Shown here: piece after piece, positions 23,414-33,179 of the stretch | Layout: each line of letters begins with the position of its first letter | Numbering within the stretch: position 1 is the first letter of the stretch | Assembly (NCBI GenBank): GCA_002221725.1 | Contig: NJFT01000031.1 | Coordinates: 186,001-250,000 of the forward strand | Source: Scedosporium boydii | Lineage: Eukaryota; Ascomycota; Sordariomycetes; Microascales; Microascaceae | Length of the DNA: 64,000 nucleotides | Direction of reading: 5' to 3' | Notes under the pieces: generated by a model | What the model was told of the DNA's origin: nothing | What the model saw: only the letters and a program-made list of their open reading frames with translations | Databases searched by the model: none | Program-made: the position numbers and the translations under genes

Positions 23414-23561
23414 TGTAAGATAATTGCAAGGGGTGACAATTAGCCCAATAGACCAAAAGATCCGTCAGTTCCAGCGCCACATGGCTGGGACTGCCCCTTA
23501 CATTCACTTAAGAATCCTCTCAATCGCGGCGGAACCAGCCACTTCTAGGTATTCTATTACA
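23414..23561 (+). repeat. 3' LTR of TRIM copy 1
   Basis: 148 bp, essentially identical to the 5' copy. Preceded directly by CATGTGGCGCTGGAAC (23395-23410), the reverse complement of an LTR-internal 16-mer. Confidence 0.8.
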
Positions 23562-23782
23562 AAAAGTATATTAATTTATAAAGTTAGATTAGTATATATA
23601 ATTTTATAAGTCTCTAGACTTCTTTAAGATTAACTATTCTATAATAGAACTAGTTAGACTTATAAAAAGTAGCTAGGAGGTTAAAATAAGTATCTAAGAA
23701 GCTTAAGAAATGGAAATTTTATTTCTAGAAAGTTATTCTTATAAAATATCTACCTTTTTAAGAAGAAGAGGGCTAAGAAGAA

Positions 23783-24207
23783 TGTCACGGCCAGGCCGCG
23801 ACATGGGCCGCAGGGAAGGCGGTGAGGAACGGTAGTAATGACGAAGGCACGTGACCACGGGAAGAATGATCGGTCGATCGAGGATCGACCGACCGATGAT
23901 CGATCGGAAGGAGTCCGACCGACCAGCCGGTTGGGCACTGGCCGATCGACCAGCCTACTAGTACTAAAGATAGATAGAAGAAGTGTCTATATAAAGCTAT
24001 GATGTCTCCTACTAGTCTAGTTATCTTCTAGACTCTTTAGTAGTTAATACAAGTAATATCTATACCCTATACTTATATATACACTCTCAGCACTTATTAT
24101 TATAAATACTACTTGATCGCCTTACTTATCTCTAAATAGGCCCCTACTATCCCAGCACCTTCCTATCCTATTAATTAGCTAAAACCTATAATATTAAGAT
24201 TATAATA
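23783..24207 (+). repeat. 5' LTR of G1
   Basis: 425 bp. The U3 part has CpG-rich dyads (CGGTCGAT..ATCGACCG, CCGATGATCGATCGG). TATATAAAG at 23988-23996 is the likely core promoter, 43 nt before the 11-mer AGTAGTTAATA at 24039-24049. Confidence 0.85.
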
Positions 24208-24218
24208 TATTAACTACT
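24208..24218 (+). promoter_or_regulatory. Self-priming primer-binding site of G1
   Basis: TATTAACTACT directly follows the 5' LTR and is the exact reverse complement of AGTAGTTAATA (24039-24049) in the LTR. In Tf1-like elements the first 11 nt of the transcript prime reverse transcription this way. No tRNA 3'-end match is seen. Confidence 0.7.
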
Positions 24219-24267
24219 TCTATTTAGTAAGTAACCTTATCTAGTAGTATACTAACTAAGAGATAAT

Positions 24268-25260
24268 ATATCTACTACTAAGGGAAGTACTATTTCTATA
24301 GAAGATATAAAGAAGGCCCACGCAGCCCTTATTAAAGAAAAAGAATAACTTAAGGCTAAGAAGCAGTAACTCGAAGATGAGCTGTCCGCTAGCAGTAACT
24401 GCATTAAGTAGCTAGAGGACTAGGTTACTTATCCCTAATATAAGATCCCAGCCCCTAAGCCCTATAATAGAAAGAAGGAGACACTCTAAGGGTTCTTAAT
24501 ATAGGCCTAAGCCTATCTCCTATATTACTACCTTAACCTTAATAGAGAGGAAGACTAGGTACTTACTATTACTATATTCCTTACTAGGGATACTCTGGCC
24601 TAGTTTGAGCCTTAAATAAGAGACTATCTAGAAAACCCCTTAAATAGGAACTAGGACAAGGAAACCTAAAAGCTTTTTAGGAAATATAAGGACTTTAAGT
24701 AAGCCTTAAAGGGCGCCTTTAGTAACTTAGATAAAGAGTAAGCTAATAAACGACAACTTAAGAACCTATAATAAAAGGGAGCTACTTCCTAATATACTAC
24801 TAAGTTCTAATAGGTAGTATCTTATCTTAACTAAGATAACAAGCTTCTAATAGCCTAATTCTATACTAGACTTAAAGATAAAGTTAAAGATAAGCTATAT
24901 AAAATAGATTAACTAGGAGACTTATTAGAGTATATTACTATAATAGTATAGATCGACAATTAATAATATAAATGACATATAGAAAAACGAGGATAAGGGC
25001 GATCCTACATTAAGAAAAAGCCTACTTACAAAACTACTATATAGGGGACCTACATAGGACTAATAGAACTTAGTACTAGTACTATAAAGTAGGCTACCTT
25101 TAAGAAACTCAAAGAAAAAGTAGGCAAATACTATAAATATAGACATTACAGCTACTATATAAGGGAATGCTAAATAAGGCACAAGCCCAAGCCAGGATAT
25201 AAATAACTAGATAAGAAGAAATCTAAATTCAAAACCATGCTAGAGGGAAAAACTTAATAG
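24268..25260 (+). pseudogene. G1 gag (RIP-degraded)
   Basis: The start codon is now ATA at 24268 (ATG in G2). Readable segments include SIEDIKKAHAALIKEKE, a retrotransposon-gag core (FLTRDTLAFEP-like, DYLENPL, LFRKYKDFK) and a degraded zinc knuckle near 25120-25165 (Y..Y....H....C, Cys to Tyr). Numerous TAG/TAA codons stand where G2 keeps CAG, TGG or CAA-type codons. Gag would form the particle and bind element RNA. Confidence 0.75.
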
Positions 25261-25379
25261 CTAGGAGCTAGTACTATCAACTACAAATCCTTATCATAGA
25301 CTACATACTACAATAATAACTATACTACCTACTAAAGTAACAAGGATGGGGCTAGCTACTACCTAAAAAAGCCCCGAAC

Positions 25380-26640
25380 ATTTAAAATAATAAAGTAAGA
25401 AGAAGTAGCCAAGATTCTAGAAATTATAGAACAGATCTAAGAGACTAAGAAAGAACTCCTAAAGAAATTTAATACCCTTATTAGTAAGGACCTATCTTAT
25501 AAAAAATACTATAATAAAGCCTATAAATAGTACTACTAGATGCCTAGATTGCTATAGTGGTTCGTATACTAATAAAACCTAGAGAAGTAGTACTAGGAGT
25601 AATAAATAGCTTAAACTACCTAGGAACAAAAAGAATAGTTTAAGAACCTCCTAATCAGCCACTATACTATACTTAAGAAAGAAGAAGAAAGATAAGTACT
25701 TAGGGAGATTATTAAAAACCTAGAGAAAAAAGTAATCTAGTAGATCTCTAAGATCACTAAGGAAGACCTTGACTACAAATAACTAGAGTATAAGGTAGCT
25801 TAGCACCTTAAGGATCCATAGAGCTCAACTGAATAATAGGAATACTATATAGAAGCCTTAAGATAGAAAAACTATCTATATCTATTAAATAAAGAAAAAT
25901 GGAAGGATTAGGGAGTATATAAAGCATAAAGGAAGACTAAGAAAACTAATGCAAGAATAGAAGTAGCAACCAAGGACCTAGACACCTACTTCAGTACATA
26001 GGACCTAGATAACAAAATATAGAAGCAGTAAAAGCAATCTATAAAAGAACAACAAACAAACTAAAGGGAAGTAGCTAAAGGGGAAGCCCCCTTCACCTAG
26101 CATAAAGGCACTAGCAGAAGCTAAACGCCCTATAAGAGACTTAACCAATATTACAATAAAAAGCTAGACAACATCGCATCAGATCTCATCGACCTTTAAA
26201 AATAAATTAATAATCTTCACTATACTATCCTCAACGAAGCCAACCTTAACACAAGGGTCGATAATATAGAAGAAAAAGGCCTCTAAAACAATAAGAAACG
26301 ATAAAAGGAAATCTAGAAACTCTAGCAACAAGTCCAGGAACTAGAAGAAGAAAAAGAGCCAAGGGAAAAGTTCTTAGAAGAACTAGAAGAGTAAGTATAC
26401 CTCCTCGAAGGCTAAATAGACCCTATAGAACTAAAGAACCTCTATAAAGAACTCTAGGAAGAAACAAATAAGTAACTCAAACTCGCCCAGAACCTAGTCA
26501 ATTACTTACAAGAAATACTAAAATTAAATAGACAGTAATAAAAATAGTAATAAGAAATTAAGAAGCTCTAATAACAGATAGCTAGCTTGCAAAGACTACA
26601 ACACAGGAATTCAATATTAGTTATAGAAGAAGTTATAAAA
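25380..26640 (+). pseudogene. G1 coiled-coil-rich region between gag and protease
   Basis: One frame, broken only by RIP-type stops, encodes about 420 residues that are strongly Lys/Glu/Leu-rich (QQVQELEEEKEPREKFLEEL, KLDNIASDLIDL). The same segment exists in G2 and G4. No domain is recognised. It is longer than the usual gag-protease spacer and could be structural. Confidence 0.55.
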
Positions 26641-26649
26641 ATAATAAGA

Positions 26650-29600
26650 CCTAGACCTAGTTAAGAAATAAGAGAAATAAATATTATAGAAGGATAGTAG
26701 ATCCGCTACTTAAAGGTGCCTATCACCTTAGCTAGACAAGAGTTCTAGGCTTTAGTAGACAGTAGGGCATAAGGGAACTTCATTTCCCTAATAATTATTA
26801 ACTAACTAGAACTACTATAAGTAGAAAAACACTAGCTATATACCCTAAATATATATAATAAAACGCTAGTAGACTACAAGGGCGGAGTAGTTAGTATAGA
26901 GACTATATATTTCTATATCTACATTATAGGAAAAGTTAACTATATTTCTTTTAATATTACTAGAACTACTAGATACCCTATCATACTAGGGATCCTATAG
27001 CTATAAATAAGGAACTTATAGATTAATTAAGTAACTAATTAGCTTACTTAGAACAAGACCAAATAAGGCCTAGGAAACAACTTAGCTACTAAGTAATATT
27101 AACTAAAAGAGTTACCCTCAAATAAGCTAAGAGCTTTTAGAATAATAATTTACTTTAAAGCACTTACTATAAAAGATTTAAATTACCTACTAAAGAAAAG
27201 AAAACATAAGCAAGTATATATAATAAAAGCTATAATAATCTTCAAAGCTATACTACTAGTAGAAGAAATACTACAATATATACCTAAAGAATACTAGAAG
27301 TATAGTAAAGTATTTACTAAAAAACTAGATACTAGACTACTAAAATATAGTTAGTAAGACTATAAGATACTATTAAAAGAAGGTACTTAACTAAAGTTTA
27401 TACCTATCTATAACCTTACTAAAATATAATAGTAAGTATTAAAAGACTATATAGTAAAGATACTAAAGAAGAGATATATTAGACCCTTAACATCGCTAGT
27501 AGGATATTTAATCCTCTAGGTACTAAAAAAGAATAGTAAATTATAAATATATATAGACTATTAATAATTTAATAAAATTACTATTAAAAACTAATACCTG
27601 TTACTACTTATTTTAGAACTATAGGATATACTTTAAAAAGTATAGTAGTTTATAACTTTAGACTTAAGAGGAGTATATAACTTAATTTATATTAAGGAAG
27701 GTAATAAGTAGAAGACTACTTTTAGGATATATTTTAGGTACTTTAAATACTTAGTTATACCTTTTAGATTAATAAATGCTCCTATAAGCTTCTAGATAAT
27801 AATCAACTATATCTTATAAGAATATTTAGACTACTTTATAATAGTATATTTTAATAATATCCTTATCTTCTTGAAAATACTAGAAGAGTATAGGGAATAT
27901 ATATATAAAGTCTTCTAGAAGCTATAAGACATAAAACTATTAGTAGAACTAGCTAAGTGTAAATTCTATAAGTAGTAAGTAGACTTCCTTAGATATATAA
28001 TCTAACCTAGAAAGATCTAAATATAAAAATCAAAGGTTAAAGCTATCTTAGAATAGCTAGTATTAACTAATATTATAGAAGTAAGAGGATTCCTTAGATT
28101 CCTTAACTTCTATAGAAAGTTCTTAGGAGGCTATAGTACTTATATATAAACCCTTATAGAACTTACTAAGAAGGATAGACTATTCTAATAGAAACTAGAG
28201 GAATAGAAAGCATTTTAGGAAGCTAAGTAGTTAGTATATAAGTAACTTATACTCTATTAAGTAGACCTTATAAAACCCTTTAAGTTAGAAACTGATATAT
28301 TAGACTATAGACTAGGCATGCAATTAAGATAGCAAGATAAGGATAGTAAACTTTACCTAGTAGTATTTATATTAAAGAAACTTAATAGACCTAAATTATA
28401 TTATACTATCTCTAATAAGAAACTAATAGCTATTATTAAAGCATTTAAAAAATAGAGACACTACTTTACTAGAGCTAAGCATCTAATTATAGTATACTCT
28501 AATTACAAGAACCTTATAGAGTTTACTATAATAAAGGAACTCAACTAACAATAAATATAATAAGTAGAAGAACTGTCTAAGTACAACTTTAGAATTATAT
28601 ATATTAAAGGAAAGGAAAATAGAAGAGCTAATACCCTTAGCTAGAGACTAGACTACTTTCAGAAAGTACTTAAAGAGACAGGTACCCTCCTTCACTACAA
28701 TAAAGAAGGAAACCTATAGCAGTTAGCTATAGGGTATTAGATACAATAGGTCAACCTGATCATAAAGGAAATTAAGAACTACTATATAGACCTTAGACTA
28801 CAAGACTAAATGTAGACCTAAGGGCAAACATAGATAACAGTGCCCCTAAACCTAGTAGAAAAATTTATCTAAGCAATCTACAAAGCACTATATAATAGGC
28901 ACCTAGAAATTACGAAAACTATAGAAAAGATACTAAAGGAGTACTCTATTCTATACCTTAAGAAGGTAACTACTAAGGTTATAGCTAAATGCCCTCAGTA
29001 TAGAAAAAATAAAAATCAGCTACATAAGCCATATAGACAACTACAACCTATGCTAGTACTAGAGGTACTATGGTAGAAAATCATTATCGACTTCATCATC
29101 AAACTACTAAAGTCAAGAGACCTAGCCACAGGGGTTAGATATAATAGTATTATAATAGTAATTAATAGGCTAATAAAGTATACTTACTTTGTACCTTATA
29201 ATAAATCTATAAAAGTACTACAATTTACAAAACTATTCCTACAAATTATAGTAGCAAACTACAACCTACTAGAAGAAGTTAACTTAGATAGAGGTAGAGT
29301 ATTTATCTCTTACTTCTAGTAAAGCCTATTAGATAAAATAGGAATTAACTATAAACTATCTACTACCTATTATCTAGAAATATAAGAGTAAGTAAAATAA
29401 ATAAACTAAATACTTAAGATATACCTACAGTACTATATCAACTAGGAATAAGATAACTAGATATCACTACTACCCCTAGCCTAGAAGGCCTATAACACTA
29501 ATATATTAGAAAGCCTTAAAATATTATTATTCTATATAAACTATAGTATTAAACCTAGAATAGGATTTAAGCTTATAGGTATAAAAACATAAGTAGAATA

Positions 29601-30110
29601 AGTAATCCTTATAGTAGACAAGATAAAGAAATTATATAGATAATTAAAAGAAAAACTACAATTTATCTAACAAAGAATAAAACACTATACTAATAATAAG
29701 TAGCTTAAGAGACTAACCCTTAAGAGGGGAAGCAAGGTCTAGTTACTATAAAAGAAACTAGAAACTAGGGACCCCTAAATTAAAATAATAAAACTAAGTG
29801 ATAAACTTAATTACTAAAAACTAAGACCCTTCCTAATCAAAAAGAAAGTTTTAGAAGTCAACTATAAGTTAAAACTACTAGAAGGTATAAACAACTACCT
29901 AGTATTCTATATAGTACTACTAGAACTAGCCTACAAAAGTATACTATTAGGAAAATCGGTCTAGCTTAAAGCTAAAAAACAAGGAATCTTTAAAGTAGAA
30001 AAGATCACTAACTTATAAAATAATAATAGAACTATCAAGTACTTAGTTAAATAGAAGAACTATAAAGAAAGCGACAATACCTAGGAACCTATTAAACATT
30101 TAACAGGGAG
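26650..30110 (+). pseudogene. G1 pol: protease, RT, RNase H, integrase, chromodomain
   Basis: Protease near 26750 (ALVDSRA..GNFIS, active-site Gly changed to Arg). RT at about 27480-28030 (YLLPLILEL, FRYFKYLVIPFRLINAPISF, and YFNN at 27847-27858 where YxDD is expected). RNase H at about 28260-28650. Integrase zinc region at about 28880-29010 (H....H....C..C, last Cys lost) and catalytic core to about 29650. The chromodomain at 29998-30106 is clear (YLVK.KNYKESDNT.EPIKHL). The domain order PR-RT-RH-INT-CHR defines a chromovirus. G-to-A and C-to-T changes explain the lost catalytic residues. Inactive. Confidence 0.8.
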
Positions 30111-30121
30111 CCTGCAACTCC

Positions 30122-30738
30122 TTATAGACTACCACTAGAGGAACCTAGCAAAACTAAGGGATCTAGCAGCGCAGGATCCATCAGCAAGCTCCAGTTAATC
30201 TCTAAACCAGGGACAGAGGCAGAGGCACTCTCCATAGTGTCCTCCTTAGCTACCTACTCTATCCCTAGCCTAACAATCTCTAGCGCCCTTTTCTTATAAA
30301 GCTCTTTCTCCTTCTTAAGATAACTAGCCTAGGACATAGCTATATTAAGAGCAGTAAGATAACAAGCCACCTCAGCCTCCACCTCTCACTCCTCACGATC
30401 AAGACAGGATTGTTCCCATTCTAGTCAGTCAACTAGGGAAGTTAGTAGAAGGACCTACAAAAAAAAAAAAAAAACTAGGAAAAAAGGAAGGACTTACAGG
30501 CGGAGTCGGTTACGCCGCCAGCGTTGCAGTTAGGATACTTAAGGCGAATGCAACTATTACAGCGGGACTGCCCCTTACAAACTATACAGTCCCGAGGAAC
30601 CTTGGCGTTAAAACAAGAAGTGCACTTGGGCATCTTAAAAGGATACTGTCTGGCAAGAAGGTTATTAACAGCCCAAGTGAGATAGTCGCAGTTCACTTGG
30701 AAAGACCTAGACTGTGATTTGGTAATATGATTAGGCAT
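30122..30738 (-). CDS. Antisense accessory gene of G1: Cys-rich (zinc-knuckle-like) plus coiled-coil protein
   Basis: Encoded opposite to gag-pol, between the chromodomain and the 3' LTR. Exon 1 (30738-30498) is intact: about 80 residues from MPNHITKSQSRSFQVNCDYL, then a Cys pattern C-x2-C-x9-C-x2-C-x5-C-x2-C-x8-C that could bind zinc. An upstream in-frame ATG at 30777 would add 13 residues. A GTAAGT donor at 30497 and a poly-T/gtAG acceptor at 30455 delimit a 43-nt intron. Exon 2 (30454-30122) encodes an acidic coiled coil (YLKKEKELYKKRALEIV) ending DPLVLLGSSSGSL, with two TGA and two TAG in frame. Homologues occur at 45750-46347 (G2) and 53867-54463 (G4). The product could bind nucleic acid; its function is unknown. 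Exon 2 as written would not give a full protein. Confidence 0.6.
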
Positions 30739-30837
30739 GATGAAAGAAGGGAGGGTATGAATAGGAGAGAAAAACACTTACCTGAAGAAGGAAGTTAAGA
30801 TAATCAAACTAATAGGTCTTTAGGGACAAAGACTAAG

Positions 30838-30850
30838 GGGGAGGGGAAAT
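30838..30850 (+). promoter_or_regulatory. Polypurine tract of G1
   Basis: A G/A-only run (GGGGGAGGGGAAA) two bases before the 3' LTR; the usual primer site for plus-strand synthesis. G2 has the same sequence type in mirror position at about 45636-45660. Confidence 0.65.
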
Positions 30851-30852
30851 CG

Positions 30853-31277
30853 TGTCACAGCCAGGCCGCGACATAGGCCGCAGGGAAGGTAGTGAGGAAC
30901 AGCAGTAATGACGAAGGCACGTGACCACGGGAAGAATGATCGGTCGATCGAGGATCGACCGACCGATGATCGATCGGAAGGAGTCCGACCGACCAGCCAG
31001 TCGGGGACTGGCCAATCGACCAGCCTACTAGTACTGAAGATGGATGGAAGAAGTGTCTATATAAAGCTACGATGTCTCCCACTAGTCTAGTTATCTTCTA
31101 GACTCTTCAGTAGTCAATATAAGTAATATCTACACCCTATACTTGTATACGCACTCTCAGCACTTATCATTGTGAATACTGCTCGATCGCCTCGCTTATC
31201 CCTAAACAGGCCCCTGCTATCCTAGCACCTTCCTATCCCATTGATCAGCCGAAACCTGCAGTGTTAGGATTGTAATA
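30853..31277 (+). repeat. 3' LTR of G1
   Basis: 425 bp, same length as the 5' LTR but much less RIP-mutated (for example CCTGCAGTGTTAGG here, CCTATAATATTAAG there). Confidence 0.85.
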
Positions 31278-31524
31278 CCTCCGGGTAACACTATTATAAG
31301 AGGCTTTACTATATTTATAAGCTAAAGTCTAGAAATATTTTACTTACTTTTTATATTCTTTCTCTTTAGGCTACTATTTTAAGCTTTTTAATAATAGTAA
31401 AGAAGGTTTCTTTTTTTAATAATAGTAGAATTAGTAGCTAATATTAGTATATTAATTTCTTTTTAATATACTATTTTTAAAGAACTAAATATAATTAAAT
31501 CTAAAAGTTAGAAGATATAGAAAG

Positions 31525-32117
31525 TATAAGATAATTGTAAAAGGTAATAATTAGCTTAATAAATTAAAAGATCTATTAGTTCTAGTACTATATAGCTAGA
31601 ACTGCCCCTTATATTTATTTAAGAACCCTCTTAATCGCGGCGGAATCTAGCTACTTCTAGATATATCATCATAATTCTTCCCCCTCTAAGTAGGCTTGTT
31701 CCGAGCCTTAAATAGAGCAAGCTGAGAATTTAACAATAAATACAAACCCACAAGGGATATACTATATACAGCACCCCTTGTAAGCCCGACAAAGGATTAT
31801 TACAGTTATATGCCTAGGTATACCTCTCGCGACACCTACTATACTATACCTTACAATAGCTATTAGCATAGAAAAAATACCTCTATACTAGCTAGGGTTT
31901 AAACTAGCGATTACATACGCTTAGTCTAAATTTCCTAATCTAGTAGACTTATATAATGCTAGAATAATTATAAGATAATTATAAGGGGTAATAATTAGCT
32001 AAATAGACTAAAAAATCTATTAGTTTTAGTACTATATAGCTAGAACTACCCCTTATATTTACTTAAGAACCCTCTTAATTGTAATAGAATCTAGCTACTT
32101 CTAGGTATATTATTATA
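31525..32117 (+). mobile_element. TRIM-like element, copy 2 (RIP-degraded)
   Basis: Same structure as the element at 22941: repeats 31525-31673 and 31969-32117 with ends now TA..TA through RIP, internal region homologous, flanked by GAAAG (31520-31524 and 32118-32122). The different target duplication shows independent insertion into the same pogo element. Heavily C-to-T/G-to-A mutated, so older or earlier exposed to RIP than copy 1. Confidence 0.8.
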
Positions 32118-33179
32118 GAAAGTATATAAAGGTAAGAAAAGAAGGTAGATATTATACTAGAAGTATTTATATATAAAATTATCTATAATATAACTTTTAT
32201 AACTATTTATAATAAGAAAATAAAGTTCTATATTTCTAATTAACTTAAAATAAGAAATAAATACTTTTTTTAATTATTTTATAATAGTATTATTAATTAT
32301 TTACTTATTATTAGTTACTATAAAGTACTAGTTTTTAAAAAAACTTAAATCTCTTAGAAATTATTTTTATTAGACTAATTTTTTCTTAAAAATAACTAGT
32401 AGAGGAAGGGCTCAACTTATAGTTAATATATATTTAATAAAAAAAGTCTAAAGCTAAGATCTAAGCTATTTTCTTTAAATTAAATACTTTTTAGTACTTC
32501 TAAAAACTAGTCTATTACCTCTATAACTTTCTATTATACCTACTTTATCTATATTCTATCTATTTTCTAATTTAATATTTTTAATATTAGGAAATTAGAA
32601 GTATTAGAATTAGGACTTTATTACCTTAGTTATAGTACTATTAATATGAGTGAAATCTATAGTTTTAGCTCTCAAGGTCTTAATAGAAGAATTTCTCTTT
32701 AAAAAAGCTTATAACTATCCTTTTCTAAGTAGCTATATATCTTCTTAGGTCCTTAGAATCCTTTCTGTAAAAATCTAGACTTGTATATAGGTTAGGGGAA
32801 GTCCTAGGGCTCCCTGGGTCAGAATCTATAATGATAAAAGGGTTTCCTGGGTAGGACTAAGTCTCTGTAGGCTGGAAAAGGCCTCCTTTCTTGCCTGTGT
32901 GCCACCTAGCTGGTCTCTGATAGCTGTTCTTGGAATTCCCCATTCCTTGGCTGCCTTGCGGATGGAGAGACCATTTGCGATCGCATCAAGGGCATCTTGA
33001 AGGTCTTCTTCAGTGTATTTCTTCATTTTTAGTTGGGAAAGGTGTCTGCGAAATATGAAGAAGAATAGATGTGAAATGGGGAAGAAATGTAAAGTTGAAG
33101 TTGGATGGGATGAAATGGCGGTGTGGTTTTTTGGGGGGGCGGAATGGGGGGGCGGGCGAAAAGTGGGGTCGTCAACTTA

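Larger units (their letters stand above)
22941..23561 (+). mobile_element. TRIM-like miniature LTR element, copy 1 (intact, little RIP)
   Basis: Two 148-bp direct repeats, 22941-23088 and 23414-23561, begin TGTAAGATAATTGC, end CTATTACA, and differ at one position I could see. They flank 325 bp of internal sequence without a protein gene. The whole is bounded by the 5-bp duplication AAAAG (22936-22940 and 23562-23566). TG..CA ends plus a 5-bp target duplication mean integration by an LTR-type integrase supplied in trans. Short ORFs inside are not called. Confidence 0.8.
23783..31277 (+). mobile_element. Gypsy-type chromovirus G1 (LTR retrotransposon)
   Basis: 425-bp LTRs lie at 23783-24207 and 30853-31277, both starting TGTCAC and ending TAATA. 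Order inside: self-priming PBS, gag, long coiled-coil region, protease, reverse transcriptase, RNase H, integrase, chromodomain, antisense gene, polypurine tract (GGGGGAGGGGAAA at 30838-30850), 3' LTR. The 5-bp flanks (AAGAA and CCTCC) do not match, unlike in its relatives G2 and G4. Gag-pol is full of RIP stops; the 3' kilobase is not. Confidence 0.85.
22634..33026 (-). pseudogene. Pogo-family transposase, RIP-degraded and interrupted
   Basis: The start at 33026 (MKKYTEEDLQDALDAIANGL) begins an HTH-psq DNA-binding domain (SIRKAAKEWGIPRTAIRDQL). It is followed by the CENP-B-like segment at 32640-32830 (GALGLPLTYIQV, RNSSIKTLRAK) and the DDE core at 32120-32640 (ALPLLVIFKKK, NNIYLLFLPLYT). The frame resumes at 31500-31310 after one insertion, at 23782-23567 after another (KKSRDL) and at 22940-22634 after the last. 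It ends in the basic KKLKKRKRVETSPNSRFATIEEVQ region typical of these transposases, with stop TGA at 22636-22634. Many CAG and TGG codons have become TAG, so the protein cannot be made. The segments lie in correct order and orientation, which shows they were one gene. Confidence 0.8.
22572..33177 (-). mobile_element. Pogo/Fot1-type DNA transposon, split by nested insertions
   Basis: Both ends carry the terminal inverted repeat AGTTGACGACCCCACTTT, extending imperfectly for about 65-80 bp to the CCATCCAACTTC motif, and both are flanked by TA (22570-22571 and 33178-33179), the pogo target duplication. Removing the nested elements (22941-23561, 23783-31277, 31525-32117) leaves about 1.9 kb, a normal Fot1/Pot2-like size. 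The right TIR has about 17 extra C-rich nt. Transposase runs on the minus strand. Confidence 0.85.

Noticed and set aside
24208..24225. tRNA-primed PBS
   Set aside because: No match to a tRNA 3' end is visible; the self-complementary 11-mer explains the site better.
30833..31090. ORFs in the 3' LTR of G1
   Set aside because: They follow from the CpG-rich dyads of the LTR; the 5' LTR equivalents are not conserved as protein.
23783..31277. 5-bp target duplication for G1
   Set aside because: Searched for; the flanks AAGAA and CCTCC do not match, so none is claimed.
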